Below, piece after piece: positions 55,597 to 64,000 of a stretch of DNA of 64,000 bases. This stretch comes from Methanobrevibacter sp. (lineage in GTDB: Archaea > Methanobacteriota > Methanobacteria > Methanobacteriales > Methanobacteriaceae). Made by a program: the position numbers and the translations under genes. Under the pieces are notes generated by a model that saw only the letters and a list, made by a program, of their open reading frames with translations, made no database searches and was not told where the DNA came from. The DNA is taken from NCBI RefSeq assembly GCF_017468685.1, contig NZ_JAFUHT010000077.1, forward strand, positions 1 through 64,000, in the 5' to 3' direction. Each line of letters opens with the position of its first letter. Position 1 is the stretch's first letter.

Positions 55597-57027
55597 ATGG
55601 ACTACTTAATAAGAGAAAATAACATTCAAAAGATTTTTCTAAGTGAAAATGACATTGATGTTATTGATACATTAAAGACATATTACGGCTACATTTATGA
55701 TTCTATCCTTGAAGAAGGTTTCATATTAAAATATGGGAAATGTAATCTGTTTAAGGAATTGATTTTTGAAAATAAAGTTGTCGGTTTCTGTTCATATGAC
55801 CATTCAAGGGAATTCATCACAGCAGCATTAAATAATATTTACATCCTTCCAGAATTCAGAGGAAAAGGGATATTCTTAAAGGAACTTGAAAAGACAATGC
55901 TTGAGCACAACAAGCCTAGCATCATGGAGCCTACACGACTGGTAGTGGAAATACTAATCAAATACGGATTTGCTTCTAAAATCAGTGACAATATTGTTGC
56001 AAGCGCAATTGAATTCGTTGTTCCTGGAAATCATGTCCTTTCCAATCAGGAATATGGCGACGATGAGCTGTCCACACATTATTATGACTTAAGCATCTGC
56101 AGCTGTATTCACATTCTGGACTTTACTAAAAGACACATTGCATATAGTGCTCCTCTAAACTATGACATTATTCATTTTGATGATATTGGTGAAGTTGATG
56201 ATGATTATGTAGATGATTTGATGGAATTTTATCAGAGTAATGATGTCAGGCTAATGGAAACAATCTTAAAGTTGGAGGACAATCTTCCGATTAAAAACTA
56301 TACTCTTGAGGATGTAATCGGTGATGAGGATAATTTCTCATTTTATATTGAATCACTGATTGATGATGCCCATATCACTCATGCCAAGGCTTTGGAAATC
56401 AAACAGCAGATTATTGAAGAGTATGAGGCAGGAATGATTCTAAATGAATCATTATTGATCAGATTGGCTTATCTTTTCAATGAAAATTCTGCTCCGACTA
56501 TCACATCTCATGTTGAGACATGTCCTTACTGCAGCATGCCGATTGATGACCATGATAAGTACTGTCATTTCTGTGGCATTAACCTTGATTATGATGCTCA
56601 TGAAATGCAGAACAGCCTGTTTGACGCTATTGATACTGGCAGAAGTGATTTTGATGAAGACATCAGATTCATTGCATATAAGTTTCTTAAACTGATTGAA
56701 GAAAAAATTGAACTTGAATACTCAATTTTTACTATTGAAAATACATATAATATTGGCTGGGATGTTTTAAGAAGTTTTCTTACAAAAAACAATTATTTTT
56801 CAGATGATAAGATAACTTCTGAAGGCTATGATTTTTTAAATAATCATCCTCTACATTTCTGGGAGAAGTATCATATGGACATTGTTGATTACACTGATTT
56901 TGAGAATTACTTTTACCAGCATTTAGATTTAAATCCACTGGAAATTTGTTTGAATTATTTAAAAAAATTCTCTGATGAGGAGTTTGTTTCGGAGATAATT
57001 GATGAAATTAACAATGATTTAAAATGA
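55597..57027 (+). CDS. GNAT-like N-terminal domain with central zinc ribbon
   Basis: A 476-residue cytoplasmic protein. The N-terminal ~150 residues look like a GNAT acyltransferase: VVGFCSYDH is a beta-4-like strand and ILPEFRGKGIFLKELEK (residues ~82-98) fits the acetyl-CoA-binding R-G-x-G-x loop. A helical middle is followed by a zinc ribbon near residues 309-327 (CPYCSMPIDDHDKYCHFCG), then an acidic helical C-terminus. The whole protein is Asp/Glu-rich. ATG 55597 follows AGGTGAATTCAT. It is not a surface protein, yet its upstream region carries two of the palindromes seen before adhesin genes, so it may be part of the same regulon. Substrate is unknown. Confidence 0.6.
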   Translation: MDYLIRENNIQKIFLSENDIDVIDTLKTYYGYIYDSILEEGFILKYGKCNLFKELIFENKVVGFCSYDHSREFITAALNNIYILPEFRGKGIFLKELEKTMLEHNKPSIMEPTRLVVEILIKYGFASKISDNIVASAIEFVVPGNHVLSNQEYGDDELSTHYYDLSICSCIHILDFTKRHIAYSAPLNYDIIHFDDIGEVDDDYVDDLMEFYQSNDVRLMETILKLEDNLPIKNYTLEDVIGDEDNFSFYIESLIDDAHITHAKALEIKQQIIEEYEAGMILNESLLIRLAYLFNENSAPTITSHVETCPYCSMPIDDHDKYCHFCGINLDYDAHEMQNSLFDAIDTGRSDFDEDIRFIAYKFLKLIEEKIELEYSIFTIENTYNIGWDVLRSFLTKNNYFSDDKITSEGYDFLNNHPLHFWEKYHMDIVDYTDFENYFYQHLDLNPLEICLNYLKKFSDEEFVSEIIDEINNDLK

Positions 57028-57261
57028 TAAATCATTATAATTATTTTTATTAATTTAAATAATCATATTTTGGATAATTATTCATTTTCCAAACTAATTA
57101 TTATATATCATTCAATAATTGTCGTTTATTTTAAATTATAATCTTTTTATATTATTAAAATCAATATAATTATGTACATATTAAGTTAATCTCAATTGAC
57201 TTATTAATTTAAAATAATTTATTTATTTTAATAGATGTATAGGAAAATGGTGTGATAATAA

Positions 57262-58998
57262 ATGAATGACAAAATGAAATTAGGTTTAATTGCAGCTGTT
57301 TCAATTATAGCCCTTTTTGTTTTATCCTTATGGATTTCCACAACACCAGCGGATGCTGACAATTCAGTAAGATTTGGTATCTTAACTTTACTGCCACCTC
57401 TTATTGCTATTGCATTAGCATTCATTACTAAAGAAACAATTCTCTCATTGTTTATTGGTGTATTCGTTGGGGAATTCATGTTGTGTGCAAATGATTTAAA
57501 CATTATTTCTACAGCAATCAACGCATTCCTGCAAATGGGTTCACAAATCATCTCTTGTATGGCTGACCCATGGAACGCAGGTATTATCCTTCAATGTTTG
57601 CTTATTGGAGGTATAATCCAATTGGTAACAAAAATGGGTGGAGCAAAAGCTCTTGCAGATGCATTCGCTAAAAGAGCAGACACTCCAAGAAAAGCTCAAT
57701 TATTCACTTGGTTTTTAGGATTATGTGTATTTTTTGATGACTACGCTAACTCCTTAATCGTTGGTCCAATCATGAGACCAGTAATGGACAAACTTAAAGT
57801 ATCTAGAGAAAAACTAGCATTTGTAGTAGACGCAACTGCAGCACCTGTAGCGGGTATTGCAATTATTTCTACTTGGATTGGTTTGGAAATCAGTTTAATT
57901 GCAGCAGGTTTCGAATCTGTTGGAGTAACCAATGTAACTGGTTTCGGAATATTCTTACAGACCATCCCTTACAGGTTCTACAACATTTTCATTTTACTTT
58001 TCATTGTAATTTCAGCAATTACATTATATGAATTCGGTCCGATGAAAAAAGCAGAACAAAATGCACGTGCTAGAAAAGAAGACGAAGAAATCATTGTTCC
58101 TGAAGCTCCTGGTTTTGATGAAGTCAAACCGGTTGAAGGAATCAAATTATCAGTATGGAACGCTATCATTCCAATCGGAACATTAATTGTAGGTGCATTA
58201 ATAGCATTCTACTGGAGTGGATACACCACCATTTTAGGTGGAGAAGATCAAGCACTCATTACCTTAATGAAAACAGCTCCATTATCATTTGATGGTATTT
58301 TCCAAGCATTATCCCAATCTGATGCATCCGTTGCATTGTTCCAGGCAGCACTTCTTGCTTCCATTGTTGCAATCGTTATGGCTGTCGGTGAAAAAATACT
58401 CACTATTGAAGATGCAATATCAGAATGGATTGGTGGTATGAAAACCATCGTTATCACCGGTGTAATCTTGCTTCTCGCATGGTCTTTAGGAGGAGTAATC
58501 GGTGAAGTTGGAACTGCTGATTATCTGGTTGGTGTTTTAAGTGACACTATACCACAATTTATCGTTCCTGCATTAATCTTTATCTTAGGTGCTTTAATTT
58601 CATTTGCAACAGGTACCGCTTACGGTACCATGAGTATCTTAATGCCTTTAGCAATTCCTCTTGCATGGGCAGTAAGTACCGGTGACATGAACTTTACAAT
58701 TGTATGTACCAGTGGTGTATTGACAGGTGCTATTTTCGGAGATCACTGTTCACCGATTTCAGATACTACAATTCTCTCATCAATGGGTACCAGCTGTAAC
58801 CATATTGACCACGTACAAACACAAATCTACTATGCAATCTTTGTAGCTTGTGTGGCAATATTTATCGGTTACATCCCAGCAGGATTAGGTATCCCATGGT
58901 ACATTTCCCTTGTTGTAGGTGTAATTGTAATGTACATTGGACTTAAGATTTTAGGTGAAAAAGTAGACTTTGATGAAGTTGAGGAAGCCTCCTCATAA
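57262..58998 (+). CDS. Na+/H+ antiporter, NhaC family
   Basis: A 578-residue integral membrane protein with about a dozen hydrophobic helices and a charged cytoplasmic loop at residues ~265-290 (ARKEDEEIIVPEAPGFDE). The family motifs FFDDYANSLIVGPIMRPV and GDHCSPISDTTILSSMGT match NhaC-type antiporters, with a conserved Asp pair and an Asp-His-Cys-Ser-Pro segment in mid-membrane. It should export Na+ in exchange for H+, or another small cation substrate, at the cytoplasmic membrane. The gene is monocistronic with an AT-rich 234-base upstream region. Methanogens keep a sodium gradient for energy conservation, so pH and sodium homeostasis are likely roles. Other members of the family move other substrates. 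Confidence 0.85.
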   Translation: MNDKMKLGLIAAVSIIALFVLSLWISTTPADADNSVRFGILTLLPPLIAIALAFITKETILSLFIGVFVGEFMLCANDLNIISTAINAFLQMGSQIISCMADPWNAGIILQCLLIGGIIQLVTKMGGAKALADAFAKRADTPRKAQLFTWFLGLCVFFDDYANSLIVGPIMRPVMDKLKVSREKLAFVVDATAAPVAGIAIISTWIGLEISLIAAGFESVGVTNVTGFGIFLQTIPYRFYNIFILLFIVISAITLYEFGPMKKAEQNARARKEDEEIIVPEAPGFDEVKPVEGIKLSVWNAIIPIGTLIVGALIAFYWSGYTTILGGEDQALITLMKTAPLSFDGIFQALSQSDASVALFQAALLASIVAIVMAVGEKILTIEDAISEWIGGMKTIVITGVILLLAWSLGGVIGEVGTADYLVGVLSDTIPQFIVPALIFILGALISFATGTAYGTMSILMPLAIPLAWAVSTGDMNFTIVCTSGVLTGAIFGDHCSPISDTTILSSMGTSCNHIDHVQTQIYYAIFVACVAIFIGYIPAGLGIPWYISLVVGVIVMYIGLKILGEKVDFDEVEEASS

Positions 58999-59026
58999 CT
59001 TCATTATTTTTTTTAATTTTTATAAA

Positions 59027-59068
59027 ATTTAGGCATTCCTAATTATTTAAAAAGTCATTTATTTATAT
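59027..59068 (+). promoter_or_regulatory. ATTTAG-N6-CTAATT palindrome upstream of a TATA-like box
   Basis: ATTTAGGCATTCCTAATT at 59027-59044, followed by TTTATTTATATT near 59057. It precedes the membrane-anchored adhesin-like gene. Confidence 0.5.
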
Positions 59069-59197
59069 TCTAATAATTAAAAATTTGAAATTAGTTATTT
59101 TGGTCATTTTTTTCTCTTTTTAAAAAATATATATTACATTTTAAATTTATATTAAAATAGTAAAAAATTTTTTACTGATTTATCAATCAAATTAAAG

Positions 59198-59209
59198 GGA
59201 GGTGAAAAT
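59198..59209 (+). promoter_or_regulatory. GGAGGTGA ribosome binding site before an ACG codon
   Basis: Full match to the archaeal 16S anti-SD (GGAGGTGA at 59198-59205), four bases before ACG 59210. No ATG, GTG or TTG lies in frame before the end of the signal peptide. Confidence 0.65.
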
Positions 59210-62200
59210 ACGAAAAGCAAAATACTAATTCTTATTTTAATAATTTTAATTTTATCTTGTTTGAATTTCACAAGTGCTAGTGATGATTTTGAAAGTATTG
59301 TTCAAAATCATGATGATATTTCACTTGAAAGTGTTACAATTGATGAGACTCCTATTGTAGATGCTCCTGAAAGTGAAGGCAATTTTACAGAATTAAAAAA
59401 TGAAATAGGTACCAATAGTGAAGTTTCACTTGAAAAGAATTATGTTTATGTTGAAGGTGATGTTGTATCTGGTATTGTTCTTTCCAATTCAGTAACTATT
59501 GATGGAAAAGGTCATACAATTGATGCTAAAAACATTGCAAGAATTTTAATTATTAAAGGAGATAATTCACCACATATTGTTTTAAACAATATTACTTTTG
59601 TAAATGCCAATACAACTGGTGCTGGTGGAGTTATAAATCTTGATACTACTAATACCGTAAATCTTTCAATAATTAACTGTAAATTCATTAATAATTCAGC
59701 TGGAAAATCTGGCGGTGCAGTTTATTTAAAGTTTAACGGCGAAGTAAACATAGAAAACAATTATTTCATAAATAATTCTGGAGTCGGATGTGGGGCGTTA
59801 TATGCAAATAATCTTATTAAATCATTCTACAATAATTATTTCATTAATAACTGTGCTATAAATAATGCAGGTGCTGCTCAGGTAGGAGCCAATACAATTG
59901 TTAACAAATCTACATTTATAAATAATTCTGCAAAACGAAATGGTGGAGCATTATATATTGGTGAAAATAAAATTAAAGTTTACGATTCAACATTTGAAGG
60001 GAATACTGCAGACCATGGTGGTGCAATTTATTCATCATCTGAAAAATTTGAAGTAAATAATTGCATTTTTGAAAGAAATAGTGCAACATGTATTCAATCC
60101 ACTAACAAAGAAACTAATAATGGTGGAGGAGCAATATTTGCAAGTGGTAAAAACACTAAAATAATAAATTCAAAATACAATAACAATAATGCAACTGATT
60201 CCGTCGGTGGTGCAATTTTAATTACAAATTCTGGAACTGTAAGTGGTTCTAGTTTTAATAATAATTTAGCACGTTATGGTGGAGCAGTAATGGTCAATGG
60301 TAATGATGGAAATGTTATTAGATGCAATTTTACTGATAATAAAGTAAAGGACATTACTCCATTATCTCAAAAAGACGGTCCTAAAGGTGCGGGTGTATAT
60401 GTCCACGGTAATAATGTACAAATTTCAGATTGTCATTTTGAAAAAAATACTGTAATATGGGATTCATCTTCACAAGACCATCTTGGTGGAGGAATATATG
60501 TTACTGGTAATAAGGCAGTAATCTCAAATTCACAATTTGATTTGAATAATGCTACCTATGGTGGAGGTATTTATGTAAATGATGCTTGTCAAGATGTTAT
60601 TATTGACAAATGTAATTTCACAAAAAATTATGCTCAAAATAGTGGCGCTACTGGTGCTGCTATATCATCAGTAGGATCAAACCCTACCATTTCCAATTGT
60701 ATATTTACTAATAATACTTCTAAATCAAATGCAGGAGCATTATATATTGACTTAAGGAATTCAAATCTTGCGCAATCTGGAAAAAATACTGCACATGTAT
60801 ATAACTGTAATTTCACTGGTAATTCTGCATCTAAAGGTGCAGGTGGTGCAATACATTTAAGAGACAGAAATTCTAAAAGGTTCTATGTTTTCATTGATAA
60901 TTGTTTATTTAATGATAATGTAGCTCATAAAGGTGGAGGAATATCTGTAAATGGTTTAGCAAACATTTCCAATTGTAAATTTGATGGTAACAATGCAAGT
61001 TTTGGATCTGCAATTCTTTTATCAGATAAAATTGGTGATAATAGATTATATAATACATTATATTTATCCAACTCAGTATTTGGTAAAAATAGGGCGGATT
61101 CATCATCATTAACAGTGGATGTTGATAAGAAATTAAGTTATTATCCAAGCAACGTTACTGTAAAAATAGTATTTGCAGGTTGGGATAATATTGCCAATGC
61201 AATTTGGAATGAAAAAGACACTACTTGGGTGTTTATAAGTAATATTACTTATGATGCTTATGTTAATGGTAAATTAGATACTGTAACTACTCCAGTTGGA
61301 TTTGTAAATCCTGTTGATGGTGCAGATAAAACCAATGCTCAAGATGTATTGAGTCAATCAAGTCCAATTTCTTCAGAATTATTAGGTGCTTTTATATCTC
61401 AAGGTGAAAACTTTAAAATTTGGCAAGATGCTCGTGAAAATGCACAATTGTTAAATGTAAAAATTGTTAATAAAGAAACTGGAAATGTTGTTTTTGAAAA
61501 GCAAGGTGTATTGACTGACATTTGTGGTGATTTCCCTAAACTAATGCAAAGCCTCAAACCTGGAAATTACACTGTAACCGCAGAACACGAATGGGATGAA
61601 TACTATACTGATGCACATGCAACAAATGACTTTGAAATCATTGACTTGCCAATTCATAAAAATACTGAAGATACGGAAGTTGATGTTGGTGAAAATGTAA
61701 CATACACAATAACTGTTGAAAATCCAGCAAACGGTCATGCTTTAACTGATATTATAGTATCTGAGAATGCTCCTAATGGATTTGTATTATTGGATTATAC
61801 TTCCAGTTGGGCAAAAGACGGCAATAAATTCTATTATTCAGATATATTAAATCCTGGAAGTTCAGTCACTCTTACTTTGATATATAAAGCTACTAAAGTT
61901 GGTACCTTCAAAAATACTGTTCATGTTTCTACTAATGAAACTTTAGAAAAAGAAGTTAATTCAACTAACACTACTGTACATAATCCAAGCATTAAAGTAA
62001 CAAAAACAGTTGATGAAAGTCCAATATTTGTATCTGAAAAGGCCAGTTTTGTTATTGAAGTTGAAAATAACGGAACAAGAGCAGTAAACAATGTATATGT
62101 GATAGAAAATTTTAATTCTAAATTAATTTATGATTCATTTTCAAAAATTAAAGGAGAATGGGAATTCAGCAATGCTGATGGAAAATATACATTCATCTTA

Positions 62201-63034
62201 CAATCCTTGGATGTTGGTGAAAAGGCAAGCTTCAGAGTATTCTTCAATACTAATAAAGCAGGTACTTTTGAAAACAACGTTAGTGCAGCATTTGAAGAGC
62301 ATGCTCCTGTCAATGCAAGTGATAAAGTTAAAGTTGAAAAGATTCCAACCCACATTAGTGTGGATAACATTACAACTAAACCTGGAGCCAAGATTGATGT
62401 TCATATTAGAGTCACTTCGGATGATGGTGTTCCATTCAACGGTAATGTAACTATAACATTCCCTGATGGAACTACTCAGACTGTGGTGATTGTTAATGGT
62501 AAAGGAACAGCAAAATGGAATGTGCCTAAGGATTACAAACCTGGTAAATACCCAGATACTGTTAAATTCTCAGGTGATGATAAATACTTACCTTCACAGG
62601 GTACAGGAACAATAACCATTCCTAAAGTGCCTGTAGATATTACTGTTGGTAATGTATCAGGCAAACCTGGTGATAAAGTAACAATTCCTATTAAAGTTGT
62701 ACCGGAAGATGGATCTAAATTTACAGGTAAAGTAACTGTTAAATTGCCTGATGGAACTAAAAAAGTTGTTAAAATAGTTAATGGAAAAGGTAGTGTTGAT
62801 TGGACAATCCCTAAAAATTATAAGGGCGATTATAAAGTGTATGTGTCTTTTGGTGGAAATGATTATTATTATGCTTCCAATGGAACCGGCAATGTTCATG
62901 TAATTGTTGATGAACATGTAAAAGTTTCAGCTAAAGTACATAAATCCAATTTAGAAAGTCATCCTACTGGCAATCCTATTTTAGTATTGCTTTTAGTTTT
63001 ATCAGCATTGGTTTGTATCAAAAGAAAACATTAA
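59210..63034 (+). CDS. Adhesin-like protein with beta-helix, DUF11 and Ig-like repeats and C-terminal membrane anchor; ACG start
   Basis: If read from ACG 59210 the product has 1274 residues and a normal signal peptide (KSKILILILIILILSCLN, cleavage after FTSA). The first TTG (59261) falls inside the signal peptide and would destroy it. Residues ~60-640 are beta-helix coils (GGAVYLKF, GGAIYSSS, FINN, FTNN). Around 815-925 and 925-1040 are two DUF11-type domains (YTITVENPANG, FVIEVENNGTR), then two Ig-like repeats (ISVDNITTKPGAKIDV, ITVGNVSGKPGDKVTI). The C-terminus is unlike that of the other surface proteins: HPTGNPILVLLLVLSALV then CIKRKH, a short motif, one membrane helix and a basic tail. 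So it should be fixed in the membrane. Confidence 0.82.
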   Translation, partial: TKSKILILILIILILSCLNFTSASDDFESIVQNHDDISLESVTIDETPIVDAPESEGNFTELKNEIGTNSEVSLEKNYVYVEGDVVSGIVLSNSVTIDGKGHTIDAKNIARILIIKGDNSPHIVLNNITFVNANTTGAGGVINLDTTNTVNLSIINCKFINNSAGKSGGAVYLKFNGEVNIENNYFINNSGVGCGALYANNLIKSFYNNYFINNCAINNAGAAQVGANTIVNKSTFINNSAKRNGGALYIGENKIKVYDSTFEGNTADHGGAIYSSSEKFEVNNCIFERNSATCIQSTNKETNNGGGAIFASGKNTKIINSKYNNNNATDSVGGAILITNSGTVSGSSFNNNLARYGGAVMVNGNDGNVIRCNFTDNKVKDITPLSQKDGPKGAGVYVHGNNVQISDCHFEKNTVIWDSSSQDHLGGGIYVTGNKAVISNSQFDLNNATYGGGIYVNDACQDVIIDKCNFTKNYAQNSGATGAAISSVGSNPTISNCIFTNNTSKSNAGALYIDLRNSNLAQSGKNTAHVYNCNFTGNSASKGAGGAIHLRDRNSKRFYVFIDNCLFNDNVAHKGGGISVNGLANISNCKFDGNNASFGSAILLSDKIGDNRLYNTLYLSNSVFGKNRADSSSLTVDVDKKLSYYPSNVTVKIVFAGWDNIANAIWNEKDTTWVFISNITYDAYVNGKLDTVTTPVGFVNPVDGADKTNAQDVLSQSSPISSELLGAFISQGENFKIWQDARENAQLLNVKIVNKETGNVVFEKQGVLTDICGDFPKLMQSLKPGNYTVTAEHEWDEYYTDAHATNDFEIIDLPIHKNTEDTEVDVGENVTYTITVENPANGHALTDIIVSENAPNGFVLLDYTSSWAKDGNKFYYSDILNPGSSVTLTLIYKATKVGTFKNTVHVSTNETLEKEVNSTNTTVHNPSIKVTKTVDESPIFVSEKASFVIEVENNGTRAVNNVYVIENFNSKLIYDSFSKIKGEWEFSNADGKYTFILQSLDVGEKASFRVFFNTNKAGTFENNVSAAFEEHAPVNASDKVKVEKIPTHISVDNITTKPGAKIDVHIRVTSDDGVPFNGNVTITFPDGTTQTVVIVNGKGTAKWNVPKDYKPGKYPDTVKFSGDDKYLPSQGTGTITIPKVPVDITVGNVSGKPGDKVTIPIKVVPEDGSKFTGKVTVKLPDGTKKVVKIVNGKGSVDWTIPKNYKGDYKVYVSFGGNDYYYASNGTGNVHVIVDEHVKVSAKVHKSNLESHPTGNPILVLLLVLSALVCIKRKH

Positions 63035-63039
63035 TTTTT

Positions 63040-63065
63040 GGAGTTTAATATAAAACTCCTTTTTT
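63040..63065 (+). terminator. Hairpin plus T-tract terminator
   Basis: GGAGTTT (63040-63046) pairs with AAACTCC (63053-63059), followed by six T. Unlike the other adhesin terminators the stop codon is five bases upstream of the stem. Confidence 0.75.
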
Positions 63066-63246
63066 ACTTATTTTTTTAATTTAGTTTCCTTGTTAACTTT
63101 TTAGTTTACCCTTTAACTATTGTTTTAAGGCGTTTTTCTTATTTTTTTGAATAACTTATTTATATTAGGTCTGAATTAACCTTATTTGAGAGAAAATACT
63201 TATATTAAATTTTATTTTATCTCAGTTTACTTTATCAAAATTAAAG

Positions 63247-63258
63247 GAGGTGAGAAAA
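63247..63258 (+). promoter_or_regulatory. GGAGGTGA ribosome binding site before an ACG codon
   Basis: GGAGGTGA at 63247-63254, four bases before ACG 63259. The layout copies that of the gene at 59210. Confidence 0.6.
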
Positions 63259-64000
63259 CGAATAAAAAATATATCATTATTATGTCAATAATATTAATAT
63301 TATCATGTTTAAATTGTGTAAATGCTCAAGATAATGACACAAATATTATACAGGATTGTGATGATGCAGTGTTATCTGATAGTGATACAGGATCATTTAC
63401 AGAACTTAATGATTACATTAACTCAAATTATGGCAAAACAATCATTCTCAATAAAAGTTATGAGTATGATTCAGAAAATGACCATGCTTTCAGCAATAAT
63501 GGAATCCAAATTAAAGATAAAATCACTATTAATGGAAATAATCATTCTATAGATGCTAAAGGAATTAGAATATTTACAATAACTTCTCCTGATGTTGTCT
63601 TAAATAATATTACATTTAAAAATGCTGGAAAAAGGGCAATGTATATTGATGGAGAGGCAACTAACCTGGTTATTAATAATTCCTGTTTTACCAATAATTC
63701 AGCTTTAAACTGTGATGGTGGAGCAATGTATTGGGGAGGATCTCAAGGGACATTGCAAAACACTATTTTTAACGAGAATTATGTTTTACGTAATAACAAC
63801 CAAATCGATTATGTTGAAGGAGGAGCTGTTTATTGGGGCGGACACAACGGTACAGTTAAAAACTGTATTTTCACCAATAATGAAGCACGTTCTTATGTTA
63901 TAAACAATGGTGTTTATGAAGTGGAACATTCAGGTAACGGTGGAGCATTATACTGGTATGGTATAAATGGAACCGTTACTGACTGTGTATTTGCAAACAA
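63259..64000 (+). CDS. Adhesin-like protein, N-terminal part; gene continues beyond the window
   Basis: An open frame from ACG 63259 (or ATG 63283, which lies inside the signal peptide) runs to the end of the window with no stop. The deduced start NKKYIIIMSIILILSCLNCV with cleavage after NA is a clear signal peptide, closely similar to that of the previous gene. From residue ~50 a cap like that of other beta-helices appears (ELNDYINSNYGKTIILNKSY), then coils with GGAMYWGGS, GGAVYWGGH and GGALYW, and FxxN turns (FTNN, FNEN, FANN). The likely architecture is that of the preceding gene, but the C-terminus is not visible, so peptidase or anchor content is unknown. Confidence 0.72.

Noticed and set aside
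63099-63185. Possible further palindromes before the last gene (TTTTAGTTTACCCTTTAA; TTAGGTCTGAATTAACCTTA)
   Set aside because: The first has a poor right half and the second has the wrong spacing, so I left them out of the operator set, though the gene resembles others that have it.
9537-64000. CRISPR array or other spacer-type repeat in the adhesin region
   Set aside because: The many repeats are in-frame protein modules of 23 to 115 codons, not identical short repeats with unique spacers.

Overview
The window reads as a stretch of chromosome from a pseudomurein-walled methanogen of the Methanobacteriales, most likely a gut Methanobrevibacter. The reasons are low GC, archaeal-only enzymes (pantoate kinase, the 2-amino-3,7-dideoxy-hept-6-ulosonate synthase / 3-dehydroquinate synthase II pair, F420H2:NADP oxidoreductase, archaeal CCA-adding enzyme), archaeal TATA-like promoters with GGAGGTGA ribosome binding sites, and a dense set of very large secreted adhesin-like proteins typical of that genus. 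The species is not resolved.

Layout. 1-5.96 kb: housekeeping genes on the plus strand (an iron-sulfur flavoprotein cut by the window edge, pantoate kinase, a methyltransferase, the shikimate-entry pair, ThpR, CCA enzyme). The 3-dehydroquinate synthase is split by a one-base deletion. 5.95-7.13 kb: a PD-(D/E)XK (Rpn-type) nuclease gene on the minus strand and a tandem broken copy of its 3' end. 7.3-9.5 kb: small unknown genes, a DUF2284-like protein and npdG. 9.5-13.8 kb: two adhesin-like genes. 13.8-18.3 kb: small genes, a CatA-like acetyltransferase homologue, an FAD/NAD disulfide oxidoreductase, an Mrp/NBP35 ATPase with a His-rich N-terminus, and an SseB-like gene.

18.4-39.7 kb: five consecutive giant adhesin-like genes, two with an internal papain-type (C1A) peptidase domain. 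39.8-43.5 kb: msrAB, two small plus-strand genes, three SseB-like genes in a minus-strand cluster, and ketopantoate reductase. 43.7-53.9 kb: a 2290-residue four-module beta-helix adhesin and a third peptidase adhesin. 54-59 kb: a frameshifted B12-binding radical SAM gene, a GNAT/zinc-ribbon protein and an NhaC-type antiporter. 59.2-64 kb: an adhesin with a C-terminal membrane anchor and the start of another that runs off the window.

The surface proteins share a modular plan: signal peptide, acidic N-terminal stretch, then beta-helix (GGA[IMLV] and FxxN repeats) and/or Ig-like repeats, sometimes a cysteine peptidase between them, and a strongly basic C-terminal domain (nine proteins) or a TGNP-plus-membrane-helix anchor (one). 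The most unusual signals are non-coding. Five of these genes appear to start at TTG, ATT or ACG exactly four bases after a strong GGTGA. Five share a TTTAG-N6-CTAAA palindrome near the promoter, which also lies upstream of the GNAT/zinc-ribbon gene. Several end in hairpin plus T-tract structures whose 5' arm contains the stop codon.
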